64,000 nt of DNA from Erigeron canadensis (taxonomy: Eukaryota > Streptophyta > Magnoliopsida > Asterales > Asteraceae): the NCBI RefSeq assembly GCF_010389155.1, contig NC_057762.1, positions 31,742,055-31,806,054 of the forward strand, in the 5' to 3' direction. The notes beneath the pieces were generated by a model that was given only the letters and a program-made list of their open reading frames with translations, was not told the DNA's origin and made no database searches. This document shows, in pieces, positions 53,914 to 64,000 of this stretch; the stretch's first letter is position 1; the number at the start of each line of letters is the position of its first letter. Made by a program: the position numbers and the translations under genes.

Positions 53914-54826
53914 ATGTTATTTATAATTATGAGAAGAGGTTGTAACATATAACTACATTCTGAGTTATAGTGTTATTATTGGTGCATGTAAACCGAAGTT
54001 TTATCTGTTTGTGAGTTATAGAAATATAAGTGCTCCAACTTTAAATACTCATAATTGTCTGTGTTTGAACTTCAGTCTGTATTTTCAACTCAAATATATT
54101 GCTGTTGACCGAATGAAAATGTATAACGGGTAGAAGTACAATTAGTCAATAAACGTGCATGGGATATATTTATATACGAGTATTTATTTGTTGATCCAAA
54201 GATAAATCGATTAATGAATACTCTTTTATAATACAATCTGGTTAACTTACAAGTCATCTCATCCGTAGTTCATATATTTTACCTAATAACTTCGTTATCC
54301 AAAAGAGTCCAAAGTCATATATACAGCCAACTTCTTTAAATTTATCATGAAATGCTCAACAAAATCGCAAGCTTCACAAGAAAAAGGCTATTTGGGAATA
54401 CCTTCCAAGTTTGACGTTTTTGATATATAGATGATACGATTTTGTATTAGATTTTTCTATCCGTGCAAAGAAATAGGAAATCTTTCAAATTGTTATGTGA
54501 AAGTAATATGAAGATCACCAGCTTGCTTCTGTACCGTTTATGTATTTGCATACACCGAAGATCTTCAAAACTTTTTTTTTTTTTATCGTATGGAAAAGTA
54601 AAAATCAAAATCGCAATCATAGCATATAACACAACGAGTTTTGCAAAATCGCAATCCTCTTCTTGAGAAGCTTGCAATTTTGTTGGGTCCTTTTTTGTAG
54701 ATTAGCCGAAAAAGGTCAGTTAGATCGATACAACTTTAAGCATTTTTAAATACGCAAGTCATTCTCTCTACCTTTTATTGTTTTTGATCTTTTTTTTTTA
54801 AACTACGTCACCCACCAAAATCTCAT
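53784..54826. other. Downstream of extensin; contains 29-C homopolymer
   Basis: Extensin 3' UTR followed by AT-rich spacer. No gene. The C run at 53882-53910 lies about 100 bp after the stop codon. Confidence 0.5.
53882..53910. repeat. Poly-C tract (29 C)
   Basis: Uninterrupted run of 29 C; G-quadruplex capable on the other strand. The true length may differ because such runs are error-prone in sequencing. Confidence 0.8.
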
Positions 54827-55226
54827 GAAAAAAATTGTACAGATGGGAACAAAAATGAAGCCAATGGTGCAAACTTAACCCAAACCATTTGTAAAACTAG
54901 GAAGTCCGGTGTCTAAGACACCGAACTTCGCCACGTCCCCATAAGTCCGGTGTCTAAGACACCGCACTTCACCTAGGTGGCACTCAGAATTGAAGTCTGG
55001 TCATATAGACACCGAACTTAGCATGCAGGCATCAACTTTTTCAAAACAAAATTGAATACAATGAAAAGAAAGAAGTTTGGAGAATCGAAAAAGCAACTAA
55101 GTCCGGTGTCTTAGACACCGAACTTCTGGGGACATGGCGACTTCCTATTTTTGCAAATGTTTTGGGTGAAATTCCTAAATGCACCAATTGCTTTCTTTTT
55201 TTTCCTATCCGTACTAAAAAAAAGTC
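54827..55226. mobile_element. 400-bp relative of the 45531 fold-back element
   Basis: It carries four copies or partial copies of GTCCGGTGTCTAAGACACCG (54904, 54944, about 54995, 55092) in inverted arrangement. The ends resemble those of the 45531 element: GAAAAAAATTGTACAGATGG on the left and, reverse-complemented, GACTTTTTTTTAGTACGGAT on the right. Flanks are AAATCTCAT (54818-54826) and AAATCTAAT (55227-55235), an 8/9 match. A sub-terminal CCAATGGTGCA / CAATTGGTGCA pair is shared between the arms. Confidence 0.75.
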
Positions 55227-56438
55227 AAATCTAATCGATCAGGATCTAATAATTTTGTACCACGAGTCGATCCATAACAATAAAACTTAAACCCAACAAA
55301 ATAATATAATGCTACTAAGGGCCATTCTACAAACTTTGTGCATTCCATTACCAATTTTATGAAAGTTGATTTTGAACCCCCTGAGTTTATCCATAAGTAT
55401 TGATAAATTTGATTACGAATGCACTCGACAAGTTTCATGGCTGCAGCCAAAAGTCAAAATGGTTAATGAGATCCGCTATGATCATCTCTTATGGATAAAA
55501 TTCTTATAACCCATATATATAATTTGGAAACCACCGAACTATACAATATTGCTTAATAAACAGAATTAGTTTCAACAAATTTCTCAAGTAATTTTTGAAA
55601 ATTTACCTCACTAATACCAAAAAGAAAAGTAGAATAAGGAAAAGGTAGATATTTAATTGTCCATTGGACTTGGCTCGAGATTGTTTTGGCAAATCCAAAT
55701 GACTCATGTGACACGAGACATATTTGCCTATGATTATGCAAAACAGTTTTGATAACTAGTATACACAATACTAGCACTATCAGGTTCGTCCAAGTTCCCT
55801 CGAACCGGTGATACCAAATAAACAGATGTGGGAAATGTGACTAGTGGACAAACTAAGTTACTAAACCCACTACCATTGTCTGGTTCATTTTAAGCCAGCT
55901 AAAAGTTGTAGCCAAGCGTAACGTTGTGATTGATTGACCGCTTTAAACCTGGCACTCGTGGTGATTTGAATGAACCCGTCAGGAATACTGCTTTTGCAAA
56001 GTTTTAAGCTCAAAACTTGTTTTACAAAATCAAACAATTATGCCTTCAAAAAGCTGGTCAAAAAAACAATGGGGCCGCTGCAAAAGTTACTTGTTCTGAC
56101 ATCTTTAGGAGTATAATTACATGTTATAAAATGTAAATTATAATATGCTTTTTTTTTAACATTGAATTATAGTAGACTAAATAATTTAATTAAACAAACA
56201 GAAAGTTTGATTAAATACAAATAGGTATTAATTAAGATATAAGTTGTACGAATATTTTGGTTATTTCAAATCTTTTTTAAATTTAAGTAATTTAACAACC
56301 TTGAAAATGTTTTATAAGGCAGATGAGTTAAAAAAGCAACATCTTAGAAGATATGCAGGAAACAATCATGATTCTGAACAAAGTTGAGTAATTATACAGA
56401 GTATGCATGCAATACATGTTGAAAATGGATGTGCTCCC
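55227..56438. other. Intergenic, 3' side of ACR11
   Basis: No gene recognised. The part nearest 56438 is the likely ACR11 3' UTR. Confidence 0.5.
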
Positions 56439-59400
56439 CTAGTAACTATCTTCAGCCGTTTCAGACTTCCGGAGGTAATAGCGTAGGCAATTGGTTAACA
56501 CCTGTGCATTAAGTTTAGAGATAATTTCCCTTTATATATATATATATATATATAAATAACCAACTGGGTTGGATCAGTGGTTGGAGCTCATGCCTCTGGA
56601 AACAGAGGTCATGGGTTCGATCCTCATGCCCAGCAAGGCTGGAGGTCCTTTTCTACCTATGGTAGAACCTGGAAGCTGCCTCTCTACCTTTGGTAGGGTA
56701 AGGCTGTCTACATATCAACCTCCCCCATACACCGTCGAAGACGGTATTGGGACCCAAAACCCGTGGAAGACGGCATTGGGAGTTACTTTACTTTACTTAT
56801 ATATATATATATATGTCGTATATAAAAAGCTGTGAAATTTTGACCATATCTATTAATCTATATTTCCAACATTCTTTTCATCAAGAAAGGAAGTACATAT
56901 GCACAGAGCCTCCAAAAACGCGACCTTGCCCTCACCTCCGAACGAGAGAGACATCATTCTACTCATTCTACCAGCCCAGATTTACTATATACCAGGACTA
57001 CGGGAAAGTACATTGTACATACATGCAAAAGACAGCAATTTAACCCCTTTACTTACAAACAGGTCGAGTTGGCTTCCGTTTCATGACTTTTCAGATGGGC
57101 CAAATGAATGTTTGGGTATTATGGGAACTTGTTAAATGGTAAAATAGTTTTTCATGGACGCTTGAATCGCTTCATTGAAAAACTTATATAACTAGCGTAA
57201 TACTATAATTTTTGTAATCATAACTAAACCATTAACCTCACATATTTTAAGTAGCACATTAAAAATGCCTGTTTTGAACCATTACCAAGCCAGCCCGGCC
57301 CACCGTACTTCCACTCCAGCTTACATGAAAAAATATTAGAGTAGTCATGGAAACAATTTGGTTACCTGAGACAAAGACTCATTCAAAGCTGCCCCCCGGT
57401 AGCTAACATGAAATTTATCTTTGGCAACCAATCCCTGTAGGATTCAAGGTAAACGACATCAGTGGTGCTTACAAGTTACAACGTGTACGTTTAAGGGAAT
57501 AGATTGAGAAAGAATGTGAAGGACACAAAGATGGTAACATACTTCAGTATCAATTTCTGCCGATTCCACAGTAATATTGACATCGTCCATTATTTTAATA
57601 ACCTCTAAAAGTAGCCCTGGTCTATCCTCGGTCTCTATGCACAACAAGCTAAACCACACCAAGATACCAACGGATTAATGGATTAGAGACACTTCAACTT
57701 GACAACTCTACTATCTTTGTGTTGCTATGTTAATTCAGGTTGGAGATACATAATGTGGAAACAATTTCTTAAAATATAGTTATTTGAAAACTTAGTTTCA
57801 TTTGCATAGTTGCTAACCAACCTCCTTTTAGGCCCATCATTCTTGACATGTATATGAGTTGCAATATCAACATCAAGCTGCCATAGGACAAAGGCATCAA
57901 TTAGTATGATATATTAATACGACAAGTAATGGCCACAAGACAAACATCTTGATATTCTATTTACAATTGCCACAAGACAAGCATCTTGATAATCTATTTA
58001 CATGCTGCTCTATGATAGCACTGTACAGCCTTCCGGGAAATAAAAAAAGATAACATTGTACAAACTTCTTATATTCGTTATTATGAAACAAACCCATCAA
58101 AATATTGCAGGAAACTAGATATATAGAGGTCTGACGGTGCCCTGTAATATATTATTACCCAGTCCGACTGACATACCCCATATTTATTGTAAAAGTTACC
58201 TTCTTGACTGGGGCTTGTATGCCAAAAGCCTCCCCCATTGCAAGCCGTGAGCTAGACTCCTAGATATATATAAAAAGAAAGCAGTTGCATAGTGTAAGCA
58301 GATTACTGTAGCAAAATGAATGTTTTTACCAACTGAGTTCTTAAAAATATATGAGCTAAATTATTCATTAAGTAGTGCATAAGATACATAATACATACGG
58401 GATGATACTTCAAAAGATTGTTTATGATGGTTAATCTGATTCTCTCCAGAAGATCTGGATCTTCAACTTTACGCCCAGTGGATCTGAAAATTAGCAAACG
58501 TGAGCAGATATTGTTACAATGGTGTGAATAAAATAGGTGAGTCGTATATGGTACACAACTTGTGACAAAATGTCAAAATGCACAGTTCAAGAAACTGTCA
58601 TATAATTCAGAGGAAAAAAGATAATACTGACATATTGTATAGCCATGATTTTTGGTTAGAACTTCAAAACACTTGACCAAACCAAAAAAACATAAAGACA
58701 AATGAGATTCATGAATAAGAAGAATACTCACAATCGAGAAATGAAAAATTTTGTTTGTATGACTGATCCTTCAGTTGTGACAGTTCCTTTTGCTACATCC
58801 AAACCTAGATCCTTCAGTGCCTTCATCTGCACCGGAAATGCACCAGTATTAGCCAACATATTCATACAGAGAGAGGAGTCATTATATTTGAATACCTACA
58901 CACTTTAGTCTGGTAAAGTAGGCACATATAAAAGAATCTACTTGATAGCAACCCAGGCTAAATTTAATGGCTAGTTTTTTTAATCACGTGTATGAGACTG
59001 CAGGTTAAAGTCGCATTAGCAAGGCAAGGAATTCAGAAGAATATAATACTTGAAAATGTAACTAATGATTAAGAAGACGCTAGACAATTACCGTATCCAT
59101 GAGGGCACCAAGACGATCACCGAAACTAACTTGTACAATAGTTGCAGATGGGTCTGAATCTTGATCAATTAGAACAATCGGAGTGGGGATATCAGCATCC
59201 TGTTCAGATTTTCAAACGAAATACCATGTCAATGTCGAGATCTCGAGAAAGAACTCGGGCTGTTTAGTAGGCAGACTATAATTGAAGTACAGATGGTAAT
59301 ACATTTCTTAATATGACATCTGCCTACCCTAAAAAGGCAACCACTTTATTTGCTATGGTCAGTGTCAACAGTAATGGGGTAGATTGATATCTGAAAGAGA

Positions 59401-59585
59401 AACCCTTAACTACGCATAGTGGAAAACAATTTTCTCAAAAAGAAATGCTACCTCATATAGAATGAACTCAAGAAACATAAAATGTCCCATATAGGCCAAC
59501 CTTAACAATTTTAAGGAGCAAGTAGTTTGGATGCCTCATTTAACTGACACACAACTCCCTCAAAGGTATATAGATACAGCATAGA

Positions 59586-59628
<43 letters not shown>

Positions 59629-61213
59629 ATATATTTCAAATGATGTATTTACATTCTTTTGAAAGAATCTTCAGTTATTACACGGCATAACAAAAATTGT
59701 TGCACAATTTATGACGATAGATCAGTGCAGTCTTTGGCTTTCACGCCATAAACTAATTACATGACTCTAAAGAAAGCATGAATACCTTTTCTTACGTTTC
59801 AAGGCTTATGATTATATCATGGGCTTAGCATCAGTTGTTAATCGTAGGACTACAGACAGACAAAAGATTTGTAGAATGATCACAGATTTCTATCGAGTGA
59901 TATCACAACACTAAGTAGATACAATATACGCATATACAGAACCAAATCCTTCTTTATCAGCAATACACAGGTACTCATATGTTACACGTAGCAACAAAAC
60001 AGAGGAAAAAGAGTTGTAAAACTGACCAAGGAGCTTATACCCAGTGAGTCAACGCCATCAACCGAAGCGTGAACAATATTCCTGCATAGCACTAGAATTA
60101 GTACTAAACGACATTCATCAAACATTATTTAACTTAAACACCTAATTTAAGGAACACGGCTCCATTTTTCAATACAGTTACATAAAAGGTATACAACCAG
60201 TAATCCGCCAACTCAGACCAGGTTCCAAACAAAATGGCCCGAATATCAATTCAAGACTACTACCAACTTAGTATTACATTTTACTCTCATCATATTAGCT
60301 CTATTAACCATCAAAAATACAATTTCTTAAAACAATAATGACTGCAAATTATGGTTAGATTAAAGTGTAAAATGTCTCTAAATAGATTAAAGTGTAAAAT
60401 GTCTCTAAATCTTTCAAAAACAATACTAATAAATATACTGTACATAATCTATTTTAAAAGCTGCGGTTCAATGTATCAAACTTTCACTTATTGCGTCTCG
60501 TATGTATCCAACCTCTTACAGTCTTATGACTTGTAAACCAGTGACATGTCAGCTATTTAGACTGCCACGTCATCAAAAGTGGTGTTTCGACTAGATGACT
60601 TCTTCATCATTTAAACCGTTATTTTCGTGAACAAGGCAGCAAAAAAGTTTCCACGTCATCGAGTCCGGTGCCATACTTCCATGTCACTGGTTCACAACTC
60701 AAGCCAGATACATACAATATAACTGGAAGTTCAATACACACAATAAACATTTGAATTTCGGCACGTACAACGGATTCTCGATTAAAGTTAGAAACGCTTC
60801 TTCCTTAATTTATATATATAATATATATAATAAATATAAATATCAAACATGATATTGACTTTTTATATACATATAATTACATTATTATCAGAACTCATAT
60901 ATCTAACTAGGTCATCTAATTTATCTAACAATTATTAATCAATAAAATCACATACACTACATATATATTATTTAAAGTTTAAACTGTATAATCAGATCAC
61001 TGATACAAAAATGATATAAAATATTATTATATATATATGGAACACTTACTTTCGAAGAGGAAAATGGAGTGATGGAGGTGAGAAGGACTTGAAAGGAGAG
61101 AGTTGAGTGATAGTGGAAAATGAATGATCGGGACCGGAAAGTTTGGCCGGAGAATCACGACGGATGTTGACAGCGGTTGAAGAGAATGTTGCGCCGGCGA
61201 CGGTGGTAGCCAT
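56439..61213 (-). CDS. ACR11: ACR11-type double-ACT-domain protein, plastid
   Basis: Complete 10-exon minus-strand gene for a 286-aa protein. Exons in order: 61213-61050, 60081-60027, 59199-59092, 58826-58732, 58483-58399, 58259-58200, 57877-57822, 57648-57543, 57434-57366, 56501-56439; all are GT-AG and in phase. It matches plant ACR11 nearly end to end ([66 protein letters not shown]). Residues 1 to about 55 are Ser/Thr/Pro-rich with few acids, a plausible chloroplast transit peptide. Two ACT domains lie at about 90-160 and 206-265; ACT domains bind amino acids, and the family has been linked to plastid glutamine synthetase/GOGAT regulation. The last exon (ends [10 protein letters not shown]) is 865 bp from exon 9 because a SINE sits in the intron. 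A TATA box lies about 90 bp upstream of the ATG. Confidence 0.94.
56558..56798 (+). mobile_element. tRNA-derived SINE (Au-like) in the last intron of ACR11
   Basis: The tRNA-related head has an A-box region (TGGATCAGTGGTTGGAG, from about 56570) and a perfect B box GGTTCGATCC at 56614-56623. A non-tRNA body with TACCTTTGGTAGGGTAAGGC and CCTCCCCCATACACCGTC follows, ending in repeated TTTAC. It lies antisense to the host gene, between TATATATATA runs that could be its target duplications. The resemblance to Au SINEs is from memory. Confidence 0.85.
59586..59627. repeat. Poly-A tract (about 42 A) in ACR11 intron 2
   Basis: Uninterrupted A homopolymer on the plus strand; in the gene's sense it is poly-T. 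Confidence 0.85.
60357..60410. repeat. Perfect 27-bp tandem duplication in ACR11 intron 1
   Basis: Two identical adjacent copies starting AGATTAAAGTGTAAAATGTC, at 60357-60383 and 60384-60410. Confidence 0.9.
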
Positions 61214-61300
61214 TATTGTCGAATGGTTTTTGATTTCCGGCAAATGGAAATGGAGTGACGTGGTGAAGTGATGGAAATGAATAAATGTTTTAATTTGGAA

Positions 61301-61311
61301 TATATTTATAG
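61301..61311 (-). promoter_or_regulatory. TATA box of ACR11
   Basis: On the minus strand this reads CTATAAATATA, about 90 bp before the ATG at 61213. Confidence 0.6.
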
Positions 61312-61319
61312 AAAGGTGT

Positions 61320-62839
61320 TTGGTGGGTCATCATCATCTTTCATTCAAATGGGCCCCTTTCGACGTCATTAATCCACCTTTTTCTCAATAGTTTATTTTA
61401 TTTTTTTTATAAAAATGATTTTTTTTTGTTAAACAGCATTCAATTTTTATAATACGAGAATAGTACCCGCGCGTTGCGTCGGAATTTTACAATTAATTTT
61501 GTGGATGAACACATTGGTTACACAATGTGAAAAAAATATAGATTATAAGATTCTGTCGATTGTTTTAAAACCATATAGAAAGATCAATGTTAATTAAATT
61601 ATAATCAAAGAACAATTTATTTTTGTGGATTTAATTTATTTGCAAGGGTAATTTCGGTAGTTAGGAATATGATGAATAAAATATAAAGTAAATGTAAAGG
61701 ATAGTATGAGAATGAAAAAGATACTTAATCTTAATTTCAATACCCCTTATAAGGGTTTATAGATAAAACAAAAACTACTATTAAGAAACTAGTCGATACT
61801 AATGAATGTACATGGTTTGATTCAAAGCTAAAACAAGAACTTTACGTCGCTACATTAAAAATAACACGTAAAATAACGACGACTACTAAAAGTTAAGAAA
61901 AACTTGATGTTCTGATTAATTGAAACACGTGTTGCACCAACAAAACAAAATCTCTCATGGACTAACTCGAACACACGTTGCATCATGCCACAAATACTAA
62001 GGCACTTAATCGATATTCGAAAAATATTATTTCGTCTGTAAATCCTCCTAATAATCATCTTAAAATCACTAAAATATGTAAATCTCATCTTTTGATTTTG
62101 ATAAATGTAATGATCTTATAGTTGAAAAGGTTTTCAGTATAATTATTTAGGAGGATATATCATTTTTTTTTTTAATAATTACTTTGAGTTCAACACTATT
62201 GTTTGTTCATACACCCGTCTACAATTCAATATGAAACCCGATTATTATGGGTAGAATCTTTGTATCTAACTCATACCTATTTCCAATCCGTTTATAACTT
62301 TATGTCACCATCAACGTATTTCCAAATTTCCAAAATTTTAACAAATATAAATCTCTTTTTCCTAACAACATATTCATATTAATTTTGACATCAAGCTCAA
62401 TGATATTCGTTTCAACAAGATATCATGCTAGTAAATTTTAGATTTACCTCTTTCCTCATCGAATTTAAATATCCTTATAAAATATATAATCACTACATCT
62501 AATAATCCATTAAAAGTTTAGTTGATAATTTTTTTACGAATTCTAAAAAATAAAACTTTATGGATACAACGGTACAATCAAGGTGTTACTATTGAAAATC
62601 CACAATATTTTAATATAAATCAAACTAGAAATGTAAACACTTAAGAATAAGATGGTATTTAACTAAAAAAAACATCAAGTCAAATTTGATAAGGATTGTG
62701 AATGGACTTGTCTTGACTCAACTTGTTTATGGAATTCGATCAAGATGGCTTTTCTCGATCCTTTGATGATTTCGGCGCAAAATTCTCTTATATATCTTTT
62801 TAATTTCGATTGCAATTTCGGTTAAAACAATATGTAATA
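61320..62839. other. Intergenic beyond the ACR11 promoter
   Basis: AT-rich with no gene. TAGTACCCGCGCGTTGCGTC at about 61470 resembles the GC-rich end of some plant Helitrons, but CTRR and boundaries are not clear. Confidence 0.4.
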
Positions 62840-63095
62840 CTCCCTCCGTCCCATATTAAATTTCCAATTTTGACTTAGTCAAGTTTTCTGTTTGTAACTT
62901 TGACCATAAATATCTTTTATTGTGTTATATAACAGTTGACGAAAGTTATATCAATGAAAATTACATTGAAAACTTAATCCATCCATATATTTTATATGAA
63001 GTGTTATATAATATAGATAAATATTTTCCGAGTCAAAGTTTAAAGCAGAAAACTTGACAAATCAAAATTGAACATTTAATATGGGACGGGAGGAG
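62840..63095. mobile_element. Stowaway MITE
   Basis: 256 bp with TA target duplication on both sides and TIRs CTCCCTCCGTCCCATATTAA (left) and, reverse-complemented, CTCCTCCCGTCCCATATTAA (right). This is the classic Tc1/mariner-type Stowaway end. Non-coding. Confidence 0.9.
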
Positions 63096-63097
63096 TA

Positions 63098-64000
63098 GTA
63101 ATATTTGAGGACCAATGAGGAAACCAACCAACAAAGGGTAATGGCCAACAATTGATTATCGAGAGAAAGATCCGTGGACGAACCTTGTGAAAGGACCGTG
63201 GTTATTTTTTCTTTTTTAGGCAATTCATGTACATCATCAAAATGAATCAATAGTGACTAGCTAGTGAACCACCTTGGTACCTTATAAATATTATTTTTTT
63301 TACTAAAAGTTAGTTTATATGAAAATCATAAGTTTGGTTTACTCCCTTAGGTAAGTTAGTCTAATATAAGTTGGGTTTTGAAAAAGTCATGTCAACATTA
63401 ACAAAAAGTATCATAGTGGCTCTTCTAACAACCAAGGGGTCTTTCTTAGCCCATCAAAGTTTGATTAATAAAAGGCAAGGATGCAGTCGGTACATTAACA
63501 AAAATCTTTACACCACTTGTTTTTGACCGTACACTATCAAATACGTTTTAGAGTATTATACAGTACAATACTATATAGCATGTTTGATGATATACGGTCA
63601 AAATCTAATGGTGTATAGATCATTTCCCTAACAAAAAGTATCATACGACTCAAGATGTCACTTATATCATATATGAAGCTTTTCAATATTGACAACTTAT
63701 TTTAAAAGTGGCATCGTCAACTTCCATTTGTCTCTCAAGTCTCAATGAGGCCCATTACCTCTATTCTCTGGTCTCCAGATTTCTTTTTGGAATCTTGTTA
63801 CATTATGAGTCGTAGCTCCTACAATGCATTATGAAACTATGTCTAGTTGGATAGCCTTAGGTTAAAAATTGATATTTTAATTTGCGTATTTAAAAAATGA
63901 ATTAATGCACATTCTGGCTAATTGTTTGTTGCTAAAATGATCGGTGACTAATAGCACTTCGGGTCAGGATCAAACCCCCAGAGCTATCTACTTACATAGA
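63098..64000. other. Intergenic to the window end
   Basis: No supported gene or element recognised. Confidence 0.5.

Overview
The window is nuclear DNA of a flowering plant, almost certainly a eudicot. Genes have many GT-AG introns, intergenic DNA is AT-rich and full of transposon relics, one insert is plastid-derived, and every protein matches a plant family. An Asteraceae source is a guess from the style of the repeats and is not demonstrated. Exon junctions were placed by hand from conserved protein sequence and GT/AG borders. For the five multi-exon genes with a recognised product, phases and total length close exactly.

Layout. (1) 4.2-8.2 kb, plus strand: complete 8-exon VPS4/SKD1 AAA ATPase (435 aa). 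(2) 14.5-9.3 kb, minus strand: complete 14-exon major facilitator transporter of the TetA-like / hippocampus-abundant-transcript-like group (438 aa). (3) 15-23 kb: repeat block with a diverged direct duplication, a Helitron, and two large fold-back elements, one with a perfect 9-bp target duplication. (4) 23.4-26.0 kb, plus: 4-exon GT8 glycosyltransferase of the PGSIP7/8 type (473 aa). (5) 27.1-32.4 kb, plus: 4-exon R3H-SUZ protein (436 aa). (6) 33.4 kb: 90-bp plastid 16S-trnI spacer insert. (7) 35-47 kb: three copies of an unrecognised small gene. Copy A (plus) is partly open, copy C (minus) is decayed, and copy B (plus) is decayed and interrupted by a Copia remnant and a 1-kb fold-back element. 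A LINE relic and a small hairpin MITE lie between them. (8) 52.4-53.8 kb, plus: intronless extensin (464 aa). (9) 61.2-56.4 kb, minus: 10-exon ACR11-type plastid double-ACT protein (286 aa) with a tRNA-derived SINE in its last intron.

The genes are unrelated in function (endosomal sorting, transport, Golgi glycosylation, RNA binding, cell wall, plastid nitrogen regulation), as is usual in plants; nothing suggests an operon or gene cluster. The most notable non-genic structure is a family of Mutator-like fold-back elements whose arms carry repeated near-palindromes (core GTGTCT-A/T-AGACAC). It is present at 45.5-46.6 kb and 54.8-55.2 kb, each flanked by a 9-bp duplication (one perfect, one 8/9).
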